62,102 nucleotides of DNA from an uncultured Oscillospiraceae bacterium (GTDB taxonomy: Bacteria > Bacillota > Clostridia > Oscillospirales > Oscillospiraceae): NCBI GenBank assembly GCA_910587395.1, contig CAJULJ010000011.1, forward strand, positions 1 to 62,102. The letters are read 5' to 3'. Shown in pieces: positions 1 to 7,856 of the stretch. Positions within the stretch are counted from its first letter, which is position 1, and every line of letters starts with the position of its first letter. The notes under the pieces were generated by a model. It made no database searches. It was given only the letters and a program-made list of their open reading frames with translations, and had not been told where the DNA came from. The position numbers and the translations under genes are program-made.

Positions 1-52
1 GTGGGCGCGGCGGCGGGCGCGGCGGCGGGCGCGGCGGTGGGCGCGGCGGCCG
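1..52. repeat. 12-bp tandem repeat coding an Ala/Pro linker
   Basis: A unit close to gggcgcggcggc is repeated about four times. On the minus strand it encodes AAAP/AAPT units of the FliY interdomain linker. It is a low-complexity coding repeat at the window edge and could vary in copy number by slippage. Confidence 0.8.
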
Positions 53-680
53 GATGGTCGCCGCTGCTGCTGACCGTGATCTCGTCCTCCAGGCCCAGGT
101 TCCTGACCAGCTCCTTGGCCAGCCCCACCGACATGACGTTCATGAACTCGCTCTCCAGCGCGTTCTCGATCTTCAGGAAGAACCGGACCACCACCACCTG
201 GTCCGCGCCTTGCGGCAGGTGGTCCCGCTTGAACTGGTCCAAGTCGTCCAGCTCGAAGGACTGGGGGGTGGAAATGTCCACCCGGAAGCCCAAAAAGTCG
301 GACATGGCGGTGGCCGCGGAACCCATCATCTGGTTCATGACCTCACAAACACAGCTGATGGTCAGCTCGTTGAGCTCGAAGTCCTCGTCTGCGGTCTCCA
401 TGCCCATGAGTATGTCCACAATGATCTTGATGTCGCTGCGCTTGAGCAGCATGATATTGCTGCCCTCCAAACCCTCGACATACTTGATCTCCACGCCAAT
501 GGCCGGCTCCAGGTTGCCCAGGGAGAACTCCTTCACATCCACCACTGAGACCGTGGGCGTGGTGATATCCACCCGATGGTCCAGCATGTTTGATACGGCG
601 GTGGCCGAGGAGCCCAGGCTGATATTCATCATTTCGCCCAAGGCATCAATCGCCATTGGGCTGAAAACTTCCTTCTCCAT
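1..680 (-). CDS. fliY: Flagellar motor switch phosphatase FliY (3' part beyond window)
   Basis: N-terminal 226 residues are visible, reading from the ATG at 680 toward position 1, where the window ends. FliY sits in the C-ring and dephosphorylates CheY-P. Two CheC-type active sites are intact. Each has the D/S-x3-E-x2-N pattern followed by 22 residues and a proline: the first around residue 12 (DALGEMMN), the second around residue 108 (SCVCEVMN). The domain is followed by an Ala/Pro-rich linker that probably leads to a FliN-like SpoA domain outside the window. The start has an AAAGGAGC ribosome site inside the fliM end and lies 3 nt after the fliM stop, so the two are co-transcribed. Confidence 0.93.
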   Translation of the reverse strand, partial: MEKEVFSPMAIDALGEMMNISLGSSATAVSNMLDHRVDITTPTVSVVDVKEFSLGNLEPAIGVEIKYVEGLEGSNIMLLKRSDIKIIVDILMGMETADEDFELNELTISCVCEVMNQMMGSAATAMSDFLGFRVDISTPQSFELDDLDQFKRDHLPQGADQVVVVRFFLKIENALESEFMNVMSVGLAKELVRNLGLEDEITVSSSGDHPAAAPTAAPAAAPAAAP

Positions 681-683
681 CGC

Positions 684-1709
684 TTACTCGCTCCTTTGCT
701 CGGCCGAATAGCAGACTTCGTCTATCTTGATGGCCATGTTTTTCTTGTGGGTGCCCATGCGTCCGGTGAACCATTGGTAGCCGCCGATCTGGAGAAACAC
801 CGGGGAATCCTTCGACCGGCCCAGATCAACCACATCGCCTACACTGAGATGGTAAATGTCGCTGAGGGACAGCTGGGTATCCCCCAAAGCGGCGATGATC
901 TCCAGGGAGGAGTCGCGCAGCTGATCGAAGATCTCCTCCGAGTTGTCCTCGCTGGTGACCTTGCGGCCCATGGTCTCACGGTTCACCTCGCCAAAGACGC
1001 TCATCAGCATGTTGCCCGGGAGCACGATGCTCATCCGCCCCTCGCTGCCGCCGAAGTTGAGGCGCATGTCCACCAGCACCACCGTCTCATCCAGATTGAG
1101 CAGCTGCACCAGGGTTGGATTCACCTGAGTGCGGTTATACTCAAAGGTGATGGGCACGTAGTTTTCCCAGCTGCTGCCCATCAGTGCGATGATATCCTTG
1201 AGCAGCAGCTCGTACAGCTGCAGCTCCAGGTCGGTGTAGGCGTAGCCCATGGGGACCTCGTGCTGGGCCTCCTCGTCGCTGCCCATCATCCGGTCCATCA
1301 TCCCAAGCGCCGTGGAGGTGGACAGGTAGACCATCACCGGGTCCTCCGCCATGATGTCCTCGCCGCCCTCCTCGCGGGGGTGGATGGTGGTGTCCACCAG
1401 GGCCAGCACATCCCCCTCCATCAGGGCGTTGTTGAACTCATAGAACTTCTGCTCCTCAATGCTCTCCACCGTGATCTCGCAGTTGGTGCGCAGCTGAGCG
1501 TTGAGACGGGAGCTGATCACCCGGGTATAGTTCTCAAAGATACCGTTGAGCATTTTGATACGGTCCTTTGTGAACTTTCGGGGGGTGGTGAAGTCATATT
1601 TCCGGTATTTTTTCTCCGGCTGCTTTTCCTCCGCCTTCTCCTCGCCGCCTCCGCTGCGCATGGAATTCAAGAGCGCGTCGATTTGACTTTGCGACAATAC
1701 CTCAGCCAT
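684..1709 (-). CDS. fliM: Flagellar motor switch protein FliM
   Basis: 341 residues, the usual FliM length. The N-terminus (LSQSQIDALL, residues 5-14) is the CheY-P binding helix typical of FliM. A CheC-like middle domain and a C-terminal SpoA domain follow. It forms the middle of the C-ring and connects FliG to FliN/FliY. GAGGTG lies just upstream of the ATG. It follows motB by 41 nt with no fliL between them, and fliY starts 3 nt after its stop. Confidence 0.96.
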   Translation of the reverse strand: MAEVLSQSQIDALLNSMRSGGGEEKAEEKQPEKKYRKYDFTTPRKFTKDRIKMLNGIFENYTRVISSRLNAQLRTNCEITVESIEEQKFYEFNNALMEGDVLALVDTTIHPREEGGEDIMAEDPVMVYLSTSTALGMMDRMMGSDEEAQHEVPMGYAYTDLELQLYELLLKDIIALMGSSWENYVPITFEYNRTQVNPTLVQLLNLDETVVLVDMRLNFGGSEGRMSIVLPGNMLMSVFGEVNRETMGRKVTSEDNSEEIFDQLRDSSLEIIAALGDTQLSLSDIYHLSVGDVVDLGRSKDSPVFLQIGGYQWFTGRMGTHKKNMAIKIDEVCYSAEQRSE

Positions 1710-1750
1710 CGAATCACCTCACCTTATCTGCGTCTGCATAGTCATGATTG

Positions 1751-2584
1751 TTATGGAGCCGTGGTCTGGCTTTCGCCCAGGGTCTCGTCGGACGTGGTGA
1801 TGTACTTCTGAATCGCCTCGTTCAGCTCCTCCGCGGACAGATCCACGCCGCTGATGATCATTTCCACCCGGCGGTTGGGGGCGCGGCCCGCCTCGTCCTT
1901 GTTGTTGCCGATGGGCCGCCACTGGCCGAAGCTCTCTGGAATCATCCGGGCGGGGTGGATGGAGCTGTTCTCCTGAAGGAACAGCACCACCTCGATGGCC
2001 CGGTTGGCCGCCAGACGGTAATCATTCTGGGGATCGTTGCGCTGGTTGGCGAACTGCTGGGCGGTGTGGCCCTGGACGCGGATCTCATCAATGGCGTCCT
2101 TGGCGTCGTCCAGCAAAACACAGATTTTGGACAGAATCTCCTGTCCGCCGGGCTGGAGGACGAAGCTGTCACCCAGAAAGAACACGGAATTGCTGAAGCT
2201 GACATACACCTTGCCGCCGTTGAAATCCACCTGGATGGCGCTTTCCATGCCATCTTCCGCGACCATCTGGTTGATGGCCTGGGCCAGCTCCTTCATCATG
2301 GCGTCGATGTCCGCCTGTGCCAGCTCGTTGGGGTCGGGCTGGTCTATGCCGGGATATTGATCGCCGATCTCGGGGTCCGCGTAGGGGCCGCCTACGCCGC
2401 TGGGGTCGGTCACAGCGAGGGTGGCGTTTGGGTTGAAGGACTGGATAATGGCCTTCATCTTGTCCTCGCTGATGGTGGACATGGAGTACAATAGCACGAA
2501 GAAGCACAGCAGCAGCGTGACCATATCGCCGTATGTATCCATCCAGTTGGCGCCGCCTTCGCCGCCCTTTTTCTTTTTCGGCAT
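1751..2584 (-). CDS. motB: Flagellar stator protein MotB
   Basis: 277 residues. A short basic N-terminus is followed by one membrane segment (about residues 21-41). Asp20 in WMDTYGDMVTLL is the ion-binding aspartate of the family. A linker leads to a C-terminal OmpA-like peptidoglycan-binding domain (GHTAQQ, then NRRVE near the end). With MotA it forms the ion-driven stator. The coupling ion cannot be read from the sequence. AAGGAG is spaced 8 nt from the ATG, and motA ends 40 nt upstream. Confidence 0.95.
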   Translation of the reverse strand: MPKKKKGGEGGANWMDTYGDMVTLLLCFFVLLYSMSTISEDKMKAIIQSFNPNATLAVTDPSGVGGPYADPEIGDQYPGIDQPDPNELAQADIDAMMKELAQAINQMVAEDGMESAIQVDFNGGKVYVSFSNSVFFLGDSFVLQPGGQEILSKICVLLDDAKDAIDEIRVQGHTAQQFANQRNDPQNDYRLAANRAIEVVLFLQENSSIHPARMIPESFGQWRPIGNNKDEAGRAPNRRVEMIISGVDLSAEELNEAIQKYITTSDETLGESQTTAP

Positions 2585-2624
2585 GTTCTCAACTCCTTAC
2601 GTTGTACACACGAAAAACGGATGC

Positions 2625-3470
2625 TTACTCGCCGCCGCCGGAGGGAGCGGCGCCCTCGCGCTGTCCCTGGGGGATATAGGTCAGCAGCTTTTCCCGCAGC
2701 GCCTTGGGGTTTTCGCCGGACTGGATGGACATGATGCCTTCCACAATGATCTGCTTGCACAGCACTTCCTCGCCGTCCCGGATACGCAGGTTGTTGCCGA
2801 TGGGGCCGAAGATCATGTGGGCCAGGATACAGCCGTACAGCGTGGTCACCAGGGCGGTGGCCATGCTGCCGCCCAGATCGCCGCCGCCGCTGGTCACGTC
2901 CATGCTTCGCAGCATGTTGATCAGGCCCACCAGCGTACCCACCATGCCGAAGGCGGGGGCTACGGAGGACGCTTTGTCGTAAAGCCCCGCGGCGTCCTCA
3001 TGCCGGGCGGACATGCACTCGATGTCGTTCTCCAGGATGGCCCGGACCTTGTCCGGGTCGTTGGCATCCACGATGAGCATGATGGCCTGCTTGAAGAAGG
3101 GGTCCTGCTGCTCGTTGGCTTTGCCTTCCAGAGCCAGCAGGCCGTTTTTACGGGCGGTCTGGGCCAGGTCCACCAGCTGGTCGATGTAGTTCATGGGGTT
3201 GAACTTGCCGGTGTTCAGCATGATGCCGAAGTGCTTGGGGATGGACCCCAGGGTGGACGGCGGGAAGCTGGCCACCACGATGGCAAAGGTACAGCCGATG
3301 ACGATGAAGATACTGGCCGCGTCGAAGAAGTTCCACAGGTTCTCGATGTTGACCTCAATGATGCCTGTGGCATCCGCCGGGGCGTTGGGACCGATGTTGA
3401 TGTTCATGATACAGCCCAGGAAGAAGACCACCAGGGCCGCCACCAGGCCAATGATGTACGTAATATTCAT
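2625..3470 (-). CDS. motA: Flagellar stator protein MotA
   Basis: 281 residues with four membrane segments: two N-terminal and two around residues 170-230. The conserved PAFGMVGTLVGLINML block lies at the start of TM3. The cytoplasmic loop that contacts FliG spans roughly residues 80-165. The loop after TM1 carries a short extra extracellular stretch (about 20 residues with NIGPNAPADATG). The Shine-Dalgarno GGAGG lies 13 nt from the ATG, an unusually long spacing. Adjacent motB confirms the call. Confidence 0.95.
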   Translation of the reverse strand: MNITYIIGLVAALVVFFLGCIMNINIGPNAPADATGIIEVNIENLWNFFDAASIFIVIGCTFAIVVASFPPSTLGSIPKHFGIMLNTGKFNPMNYIDQLVDLAQTARKNGLLALEGKANEQQDPFFKQAIMLIVDANDPDKVRAILENDIECMSARHEDAAGLYDKASSVAPAFGMVGTLVGLINMLRSMDVTSGGGDLGGSMATALVTTLYGCILAHMIFGPIGNNLRIRDGEEVLCKQIIVEGIMSIQSGENPKALREKLLTYIPQGQREGAAPSGGGE

Positions 3471-3535
3471 ACTACAAGCACTACCTCCAACTCCGGGCGG
3501 CAGGGCGGGCGGCCCGGGCGCCTTTTTTTCTGTCT

Positions 3536-3751
3536 TTAACGGTTATCTACAATGGTGAGCTCGCGCTGAATGTCCATAACCTTGGCATTGTAGTGCGCGA
3601 TCTTATCAATGATCTCGTCGGTGCTCTCGCGAACGAGGTAGAAGTCGTGGTTCATCATAACGATCTTGGATTCGGGGATGGTTTCAATATACTCGATTTG
3701 CAAGTGGTTGACAAGGAATTTTTCATGATTTCGTTTTGTCAGTACGATCAT
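3536..3751 (-). CDS. flbD: Flagellar protein FlbD
   Basis: 71 residues, matching the short FlbD family (PF06289) by its MIVLTKRN start and IEYIETIPES block. The family lies between flgE and motA or fliL in Firmicutes flagellar operons. Its exact role is not settled; it is needed for motility in some species. AAGGAGG is spaced 8 nt from the ATG. Confidence 0.9.
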   Translation of the reverse strand: MIVLTKRNHEKFLVNHLQIEYIETIPESKIVMMNHDFYLVRESTDEIIDKIAHYNAKVMDIQRELTIVDNR

Positions 3752-3794
3752 AAGGTGAACCTCCTTTTCCTGGTAAAAGGACTACAGGGGGACA

Positions 3795-3823
3795 GCCCGG
3801 GGAGAAATCAGCTCTCCCCGGGC
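3795..3823 (-). other. Intercistronic hairpin after flgE
   Basis: Perfect 11-bp stem (gcccggggaga / tctccccgggc) with a 7-nt loop between flgE and flbD. On the transcript strand no U-tract follows, so it is not a standard intrinsic terminator. It could stabilise the upstream mRNA or mark a processing point. Confidence 0.7.
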
Positions 3824-3837
3824 CGATTTAAAGCCTA

Positions 3838-5010
3838 TCAGCGCTTCATGTTGACCAGTTCCTCCAGCATGGAGTCGGTCACGGTGATGATGCGGGTATT
3901 GGCCTGGTAGCCGCGCTGGGTCAGGATCATCTGGGAGATCTCCTGGGCCAGGTCGGTTTTGGACATCTCCAGGCCGCTGGACAGCACGCGGGTCTTGCCC
4001 GCGCTGCGCAGGCGGCAGCAGTCGGGAAGCGTGTCGTCGGCGCCGTTGCCGTTGCCGGTGCCCTTCAGGGACTGGTTCATATAGACGGCCGTATCGCTGT
4101 CGGCCCCGTTGGCCCAGATGGTCTGAGCCGCGCCGCCCAGCATGGACACGGACAGGCCGCCGGAGCCCTCGCCCGCCTGATAGTAGTTGTCGCCCAGGTT
4201 GGTGACGCCGTTGGGGTTCTTCACCTGACCCACGGCCAGAACGCCAATGGTGACCAGCTCACCGGTGTCCTTGGAGGTGCCGGTGATGATGCCGGTGACC
4301 TTGTCGATGGTAATGCCCATGAACTCGGCTCTGGGCAGCACCTTCGGCGGGGTGCCGCCGTCGGTGGGGTCCTCGATGTGACCGCCGCCGGTCTGTGCGC
4401 CGCCGTTGCCGCCGGTCTGACCCGCGGCGCTTGGATAAACAATCGTCACCTTGCCGTCATCATCGGTCTGCACGCACGGCAGGCGGATGGGCACCAGCTG
4501 GTCGCTGTAAATGGGATCGCCCGTGGTCTTGTCCTTGCCGATGACCTGGAAGCCGTAGACGCAGTTGCCGTCGTCGTCCTTGCCAAGATAGCCGTCGGGG
4601 CCGAACTCAAAGTTGCCCACGCGGGTCAGGTACATGCCGTTCAGCACGGTCTGGTCGTTGCCGGTGCCGTCAAACTGCTCGGCCACGGTCTTGTCCTGCA
4701 TGATGAAGAAGCCGTCGCCGTCCAGCATCCAGTCCATGGGACGGCCGGTTACGGCGTAGTTGCCCGTGCTCATGTCGATGCCCACGCTGCCCATGGTGGC
4801 GCCGTAGCCAATCTGAGACGGGTTGACGCCGCTGGTGACGGTGGTGCCGTCGGAACCGCCGCTCAGGGTGGTGTACAGGGAGGTTTTGAACACGGAGCGA
4901 GTGGATTTATAGCCGTAGGTGTTGACGTTTGCCACGTTATTGCCGATTACGTTCAGGTTTTGCATATGGGTTCGCAGGCCAGCGATGGCCGCATACATTG
5001 CACCAGTCAT
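3838..5010 (-). CDS. flgE: Flagellar hook protein FlgE
   Basis: 390 residues. The N-terminal rod/hook signature (IAGLRTHMQNLNVIGNNVAN) and the C-terminal signature (ISQMILTQRGYQANTRIITV, ending ELVNMKR) are both present and form the D0 coiled-coil. The centre contains FlgE D1/D2 material with Gly-rich segments near residues 195-215. It is exported by the flagellar type III system and polymerises into the hook. It is flanked by hairpins on both sides. The AAAGGAG site is 13 nt from the chosen ATG. Confidence 0.95.
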   Translation of the reverse strand: MTGAMYAAIAGLRTHMQNLNVIGNNVANVNTYGYKSTRSVFKTSLYTTLSGGSDGTTVTSGVNPSQIGYGATMGSVGIDMSTGNYAVTGRPMDWMLDGDGFFIMQDKTVAEQFDGTGNDQTVLNGMYLTRVGNFEFGPDGYLGKDDDGNCVYGFQVIGKDKTTGDPIYSDQLVPIRLPCVQTDDDGKVTIVYPSAAGQTGGNGGAQTGGGHIEDPTDGGTPPKVLPRAEFMGITIDKVTGIITGTSKDTGELVTIGVLAVGQVKNPNGVTNLGDNYYQAGEGSGGLSVSMLGGAAQTIWANGADSDTAVYMNQSLKGTGNGNGADDTLPDCCRLRSAGKTRVLSSGLEMSKTDLAQEISQMILTQRGYQANTRIITVTDSMLEELVNMKR

Positions 5011-5047
5011 AGTGAGATGATTACTCCTTTCGGTTTGGCGCCGCCCC

Positions 5048-5072
5048 GGCCCGTGTCAGTCGGACACAGGCC
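5048..5072 (-). other. Imperfect hairpin upstream of flgE
   Basis: Stem of 10 bp with one mismatch (ggcc-c-gtgtc / gacac-a-ggcc) and a 5-nt loop, in the 101-nt gap between the TIGR02530 gene and flgE. No U-tract follows on the transcript strand. Confidence 0.55.
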
Positions 5073-5111
5073 AAAGGCCCCCGTTTCCGGTCCTGCCATC
5101 TGCTTATCATA

Positions 5112-5492
5112 TTACAGAAAGACGGCGCCGTCAATATTTGTGAAGATGTTTTCCTTCATTTCTTCCTGGGTGATCGCGGTGATGACCTTGGCGCTGGGCA
5201 CGTTGATGATGAAGGCCTTCTCGGTGTCCATGGCCAAAATGTTGGTGGCCCCCTTGGCCTGGGCCCGGATGACGCTGCCCGCCAGCTGGTCCATCAGGTC
5301 CGGCGTGACCTCGATCCCCCGTTCCTGTGCCCGGTTGATGGCGTGCTTGGAAAACGCCACGCTCTGGGCCGGCTGCTCAGCCTTTGTCAGCTCCTGCTGG
5401 AGCATGGCGCCGAAGCCGCCTGCCGGTTTGCGCTGCTGTACCGGGGCCTGCTGCGCTTCCCTGCGCTGTAGTCCTGATACACGCTGGATCAT
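5112..5492 (-). CDS. TIGR02530-family flagellar operon protein
   Basis: 126 residues. The FSKHAINRAQERGI block (around residue 47) and the C-terminal TNIDGAVFL are hallmarks of TIGR02530, a small family found between flgD and flgE in Firmicutes flagellar operons. Its biochemical role is not established; a part in hook assembly is a guess from position. GAGGTG is spaced 8 nt from the ATG. Confidence 0.88.
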   Translation of the reverse strand: MIQRVSGLQRREAQQAPVQQRKPAGGFGAMLQQELTKAEQPAQSVAFSKHAINRAQERGIEVTPDLMDQLAGSVIRAQAKGATNILAMDTEKAFIINVPSAKVITAITQEEMKENIFTNIDGAVFL

Positions 5493-5514
5493 CTTAAAGT
5501 CACCTCAGCTTTTC

Positions 5515-6126
5515 TTACCCGACCGGTTCAGAGGAATCGGGAGGAGTTACGATGCCGCCTGCGCTGCTGTCACCGGAATTGTCGGCGTCACCCGAGCCGG
5601 TGCCGGGATTGTTCACGTTGCCGCCGTTGTTGTCGGGGGGAGTGGTGTCGCCGCCGTCGGTGCCGCCGCCGGGCTTCCAGGTGTCATAGGAACCGTTTTC
5701 ATCGGGAAGGATGCCCACAGCCATAATCTGCTTCAGAGAATACATCTCGCCGTCGCTGCCGAAGATGACCTGCTGGCCGTCATACGTGCCCGTGCCCATG
5801 ACTGTGATGGCCCGCTCCTCCAGGTCGTCGCCGTTGAGGATGCCGACAGTGACCACCTTGCCCACCAGGGAGCTGGCGTAGGTCATGATGTTGGTCTCGG
5901 TCATGTTGGTGATGGCGGTGACCATCTGCATCTGCACCATCTGGTTCATCATCTCGCTGGTGTCCATGCTGTTGTCCAGGGTCTGGCTCTGGAGCTGCAC
6001 GATCATCAGCTGGAGGAAGTCGGTCATGTCCAGGTCGGTGTTGTTTTTCCGGCTGGTGCTGTTGATGGCGGTGGTGTTGCTGGCCGCCAACAGGCCGGCG
6101 ATATCAGCCATTCCGTAATCGCTCAT
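5515..6126 (-). CDS. flgD: Flagellar hook capping protein FlgD
   Basis: 203 residues. The N-terminal FlgD signature is clear: MTDFLQLMIVQLQSQTLDNS, then MNQMVQMQMV. A short region to about residue 145 may be a reduced version of the C-terminal fold. The last 55 residues are Gly/Asn/Asp/Pro-rich with no visible fold. FlgD caps the growing hook and directs FlgE assembly. AAAGGAGC is spaced 9 nt from the ATG. Confidence 0.9.
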   Translation of the reverse strand: MSDYGMADIAGLLAASNTTAINSTSRKNNTDLDMTDFLQLMIVQLQSQTLDNSMDTSEMMNQMVQMQMVTAITNMTETNIMTYASSLVGKVVTVGILNGDDLEERAITVMGTGTYDGQQVIFGSDGEMYSLKQIMAVGILPDENGSYDTWKPGGGTDGGDTTPPDNNGGNVNNPGTGSGDADNSGDSSAGGIVTPPDSSEPVG

Positions 6127-6147
6127 CTAATCATTGCTCCTTTCTTG

Positions 6148-7272
6148 TCAAATGCCTCCGTCGTCGGGGATCAGGCCCAGACGCAGCTGCTGCATGAAGT
6201 CCTCGGGACTGGTGTGCTGCTGGCGCTGCTGGCGGCGCTCCTGGTCGTCCTGAGCGTGGCCGTTGTGGCCGTCGTAGCTGTGCTGCTGGTTCTGGTTCTC
6301 CTGGCTCCCGGCCTGACGCTGGACGCTGACCTCCACACTTTGATCGGTGCGGCTGGCAAGCATTCCCTGCAGGTCGTTGGCGTGGCGCTCCAGCAGTCCG
6401 CGGGTGCTGTCGTTGTGGGCGCTGAGGGCGATGCGCAGGGCGCCGTCGGCGCTCTGGGTGATCTCCACAGTGACCTCGCCCAGATTTTCGGGGGTCAGCT
6501 GGATGCGCACCATGGTCTCGCCGGTCTGCAAAGCATGGGCCACCTGGACGTCGATCTGGCCGGCCACATCGGGCTCCTGGGGGGTTTCCACGTCGCCCAC
6601 CTTCACCGGGGCGGCCTTCACGTCATGGAAAAGCTGCTGGGGCCCCTGGTCCACGTCGATGACCTGCGCCTGCTGGTCCTCATCCTTCTCCTGGGGCTTG
6701 GCGGATTCCACCGCCTGACCGATTGCGGACCCGGCCTGCTCATCCACGGCTGTCTCCAGCAGGTCCGCGGGGCTGTGCTCCACGGTGGGGTCGGTGGCCT
6801 CCAGCATGGCGTCGGCCTCGGGGTTCTTAGCCTGATCCATCAGCTCCATGTTGTGCATGAACTGCTGAAGCTGCTGTTGCTGCCAGGGGTCCAGCTCGAT
6901 GATCGAAAGCACCTCGCCGTCCTCGCCCACCTGCATCACGACATACTCGCCGGTTTCAGTTTGACCGAGGGTTACGTTGTTGGGGTCGAAGGGGACCGCT
7001 CCCACATTGGACTGAGTCAGCGTGTACCCCTGCTCGGCCAGCTTCTTGACCTGCTCCAGGGGGTCGTCCTGAACGGGACCTTCCTCCTTGACGGCGGCGT
7101 CGGGCTTAGGCTTCTGCTCCACGGGCGTGTCGCCCTTGGTAGAAGCCTGACTCTTCTGGTCCAGCAGCTTTTGGAAATCGTCGGTGGCCTTGCCGGTCTT
7201 ACCGGTTTTGGGAACCATGTTCTGGGCGGCCATGGACTGGAGTGCTGACAGGACCATATTTGTCTGTTCCAT
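6148..7272 (-). CDS. fliK: Flagellar hook-length control protein FliK
   Basis: 374 residues with a long disordered, Gln/Lys/Asp-rich N-terminal half and a C-terminal Flg_hook domain (PF02120; VRIQLTPENLGEVTVEI near residue 246). A Gln/His-rich tail ends the protein. FliK measures hook length and switches export specificity through FlhB. Its place before flgD and after fliJ is the usual Firmicutes order. AAGGAGGTG is spaced 8 nt from the ATG, the strongest ribosome site in the operon. Confidence 0.9.
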   Translation of the reverse strand: MEQTNMVLSALQSMAAQNMVPKTGKTGKATDDFQKLLDQKSQASTKGDTPVEQKPKPDAAVKEEGPVQDDPLEQVKKLAEQGYTLTQSNVGAVPFDPNNVTLGQTETGEYVVMQVGEDGEVLSIIELDPWQQQQLQQFMHNMELMDQAKNPEADAMLEATDPTVEHSPADLLETAVDEQAGSAIGQAVESAKPQEKDEDQQAQVIDVDQGPQQLFHDVKAAPVKVGDVETPQEPDVAGQIDVQVAHALQTGETMVRIQLTPENLGEVTVEITQSADGALRIALSAHNDSTRGLLERHANDLQGMLASRTDQSVEVSVQRQAGSQENQNQQHSYDGHNGHAQDDQERRQQRQQHTSPEDFMQQLRLGLIPDDGGI

Positions 7273-7354
7273 TTCTCTTACACCTCCTTAAAATAGGGTA
7301 TCTATTTCCAAACGGCGGGAACGCGCCGTGTTGGACGCTGAGAATCGGTTTTGC

Positions 7355-7376
7355 GGAGGCCCCTTTCGGGGCCTTC
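7355..7376 (-). other. Hairpin with GAAA tetraloop between fliJ and fliK
   Basis: On the transcript strand AGGCCCC-GAAA-GGGGCCT forms a 7-bp perfect stem, extendable to 9 bp, closed by a GNRA tetraloop. No U-tract follows. It sits in the 108-nt gap between fliJ and fliK, the longest gap inside the operon. Confidence 0.7.
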
Positions 7377-7380
7377 TATC

Positions 7381-7833
7381 TTATGCGCCGATGCTGACTC
7401 TAGCCCTGGCGGAACTGACGAACTCGTCGATCAAAACCTCCTCGCTCTTGGCCACTTCCTTGTTGTAGAGCTCCAGCTTCTTCTCCTTCAGCTTCTCAAT
7501 GGAGGAGGTATCAATCTTGGCGTCCACGACCTCCTGACGCTTGGCCTCCTCCTTCCTGCGCAGCTCCTTCAGCTTATCGGTCTCCCGCTGGATGTTGCGC
7601 TCTAGCACCCGCAGGCCGTTCTGGTAGACCATGGCGTCGGTGATGGCGATGCCCTCCGCCTTGCGCTGGCTGTACTCCGCGTCGCAGTCCCGGTACTCCT
7701 GCCACGCGGCCTCCAGTACGGCCTCCTGATCCCGGACCTCAGCCATGATGACGGCGTGCTCACCCTGGAGGGATTCCAGCACCTGCTCCTTATAGGAAAG
7801 CACCGAATCCAGGGAGAATTTGAACTTCTTCAT
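7381..7833 (-). CDS. fliJ: Flagellar export chaperone/stalk protein FliJ
   Basis: 150 residues, almost entirely predicted coiled coil rich in Glu, Lys and Arg, beginning with the FliJ-like MKKFKFSLDSVLSYKEQ. FliJ is the central stalk of the flagellar export ATPase and contacts FliI and FlhA. It lies 23 nt downstream of fliI. Primary sequence is poorly conserved in this family, so the call rests partly on position. Confidence 0.88.
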   Translation of the reverse strand: MKKFKFSLDSVLSYKEQVLESLQGEHAVIMAEVRDQEAVLEAAWQEYRDCDAEYSQRKAEGIAITDAMVYQNGLRVLERNIQRETDKLKELRRKEEAKRQEVVDAKIDTSSIEKLKEKKLELYNKEVAKSEEVLIDEFVSSARARVSIGA

Positions 7834-7856
7834 CTATCTCTGCACCTCGCAAGGGG

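Noticed and set aside
4378..7248. 956-codon plus-strand open frame
   Set aside because: It is antisense to flgE, the TIGR02530 gene, flgD and fliK, and has the Val/Leu/His/Gly-rich composition of a GC-rich shadow frame with no recognisable domain.
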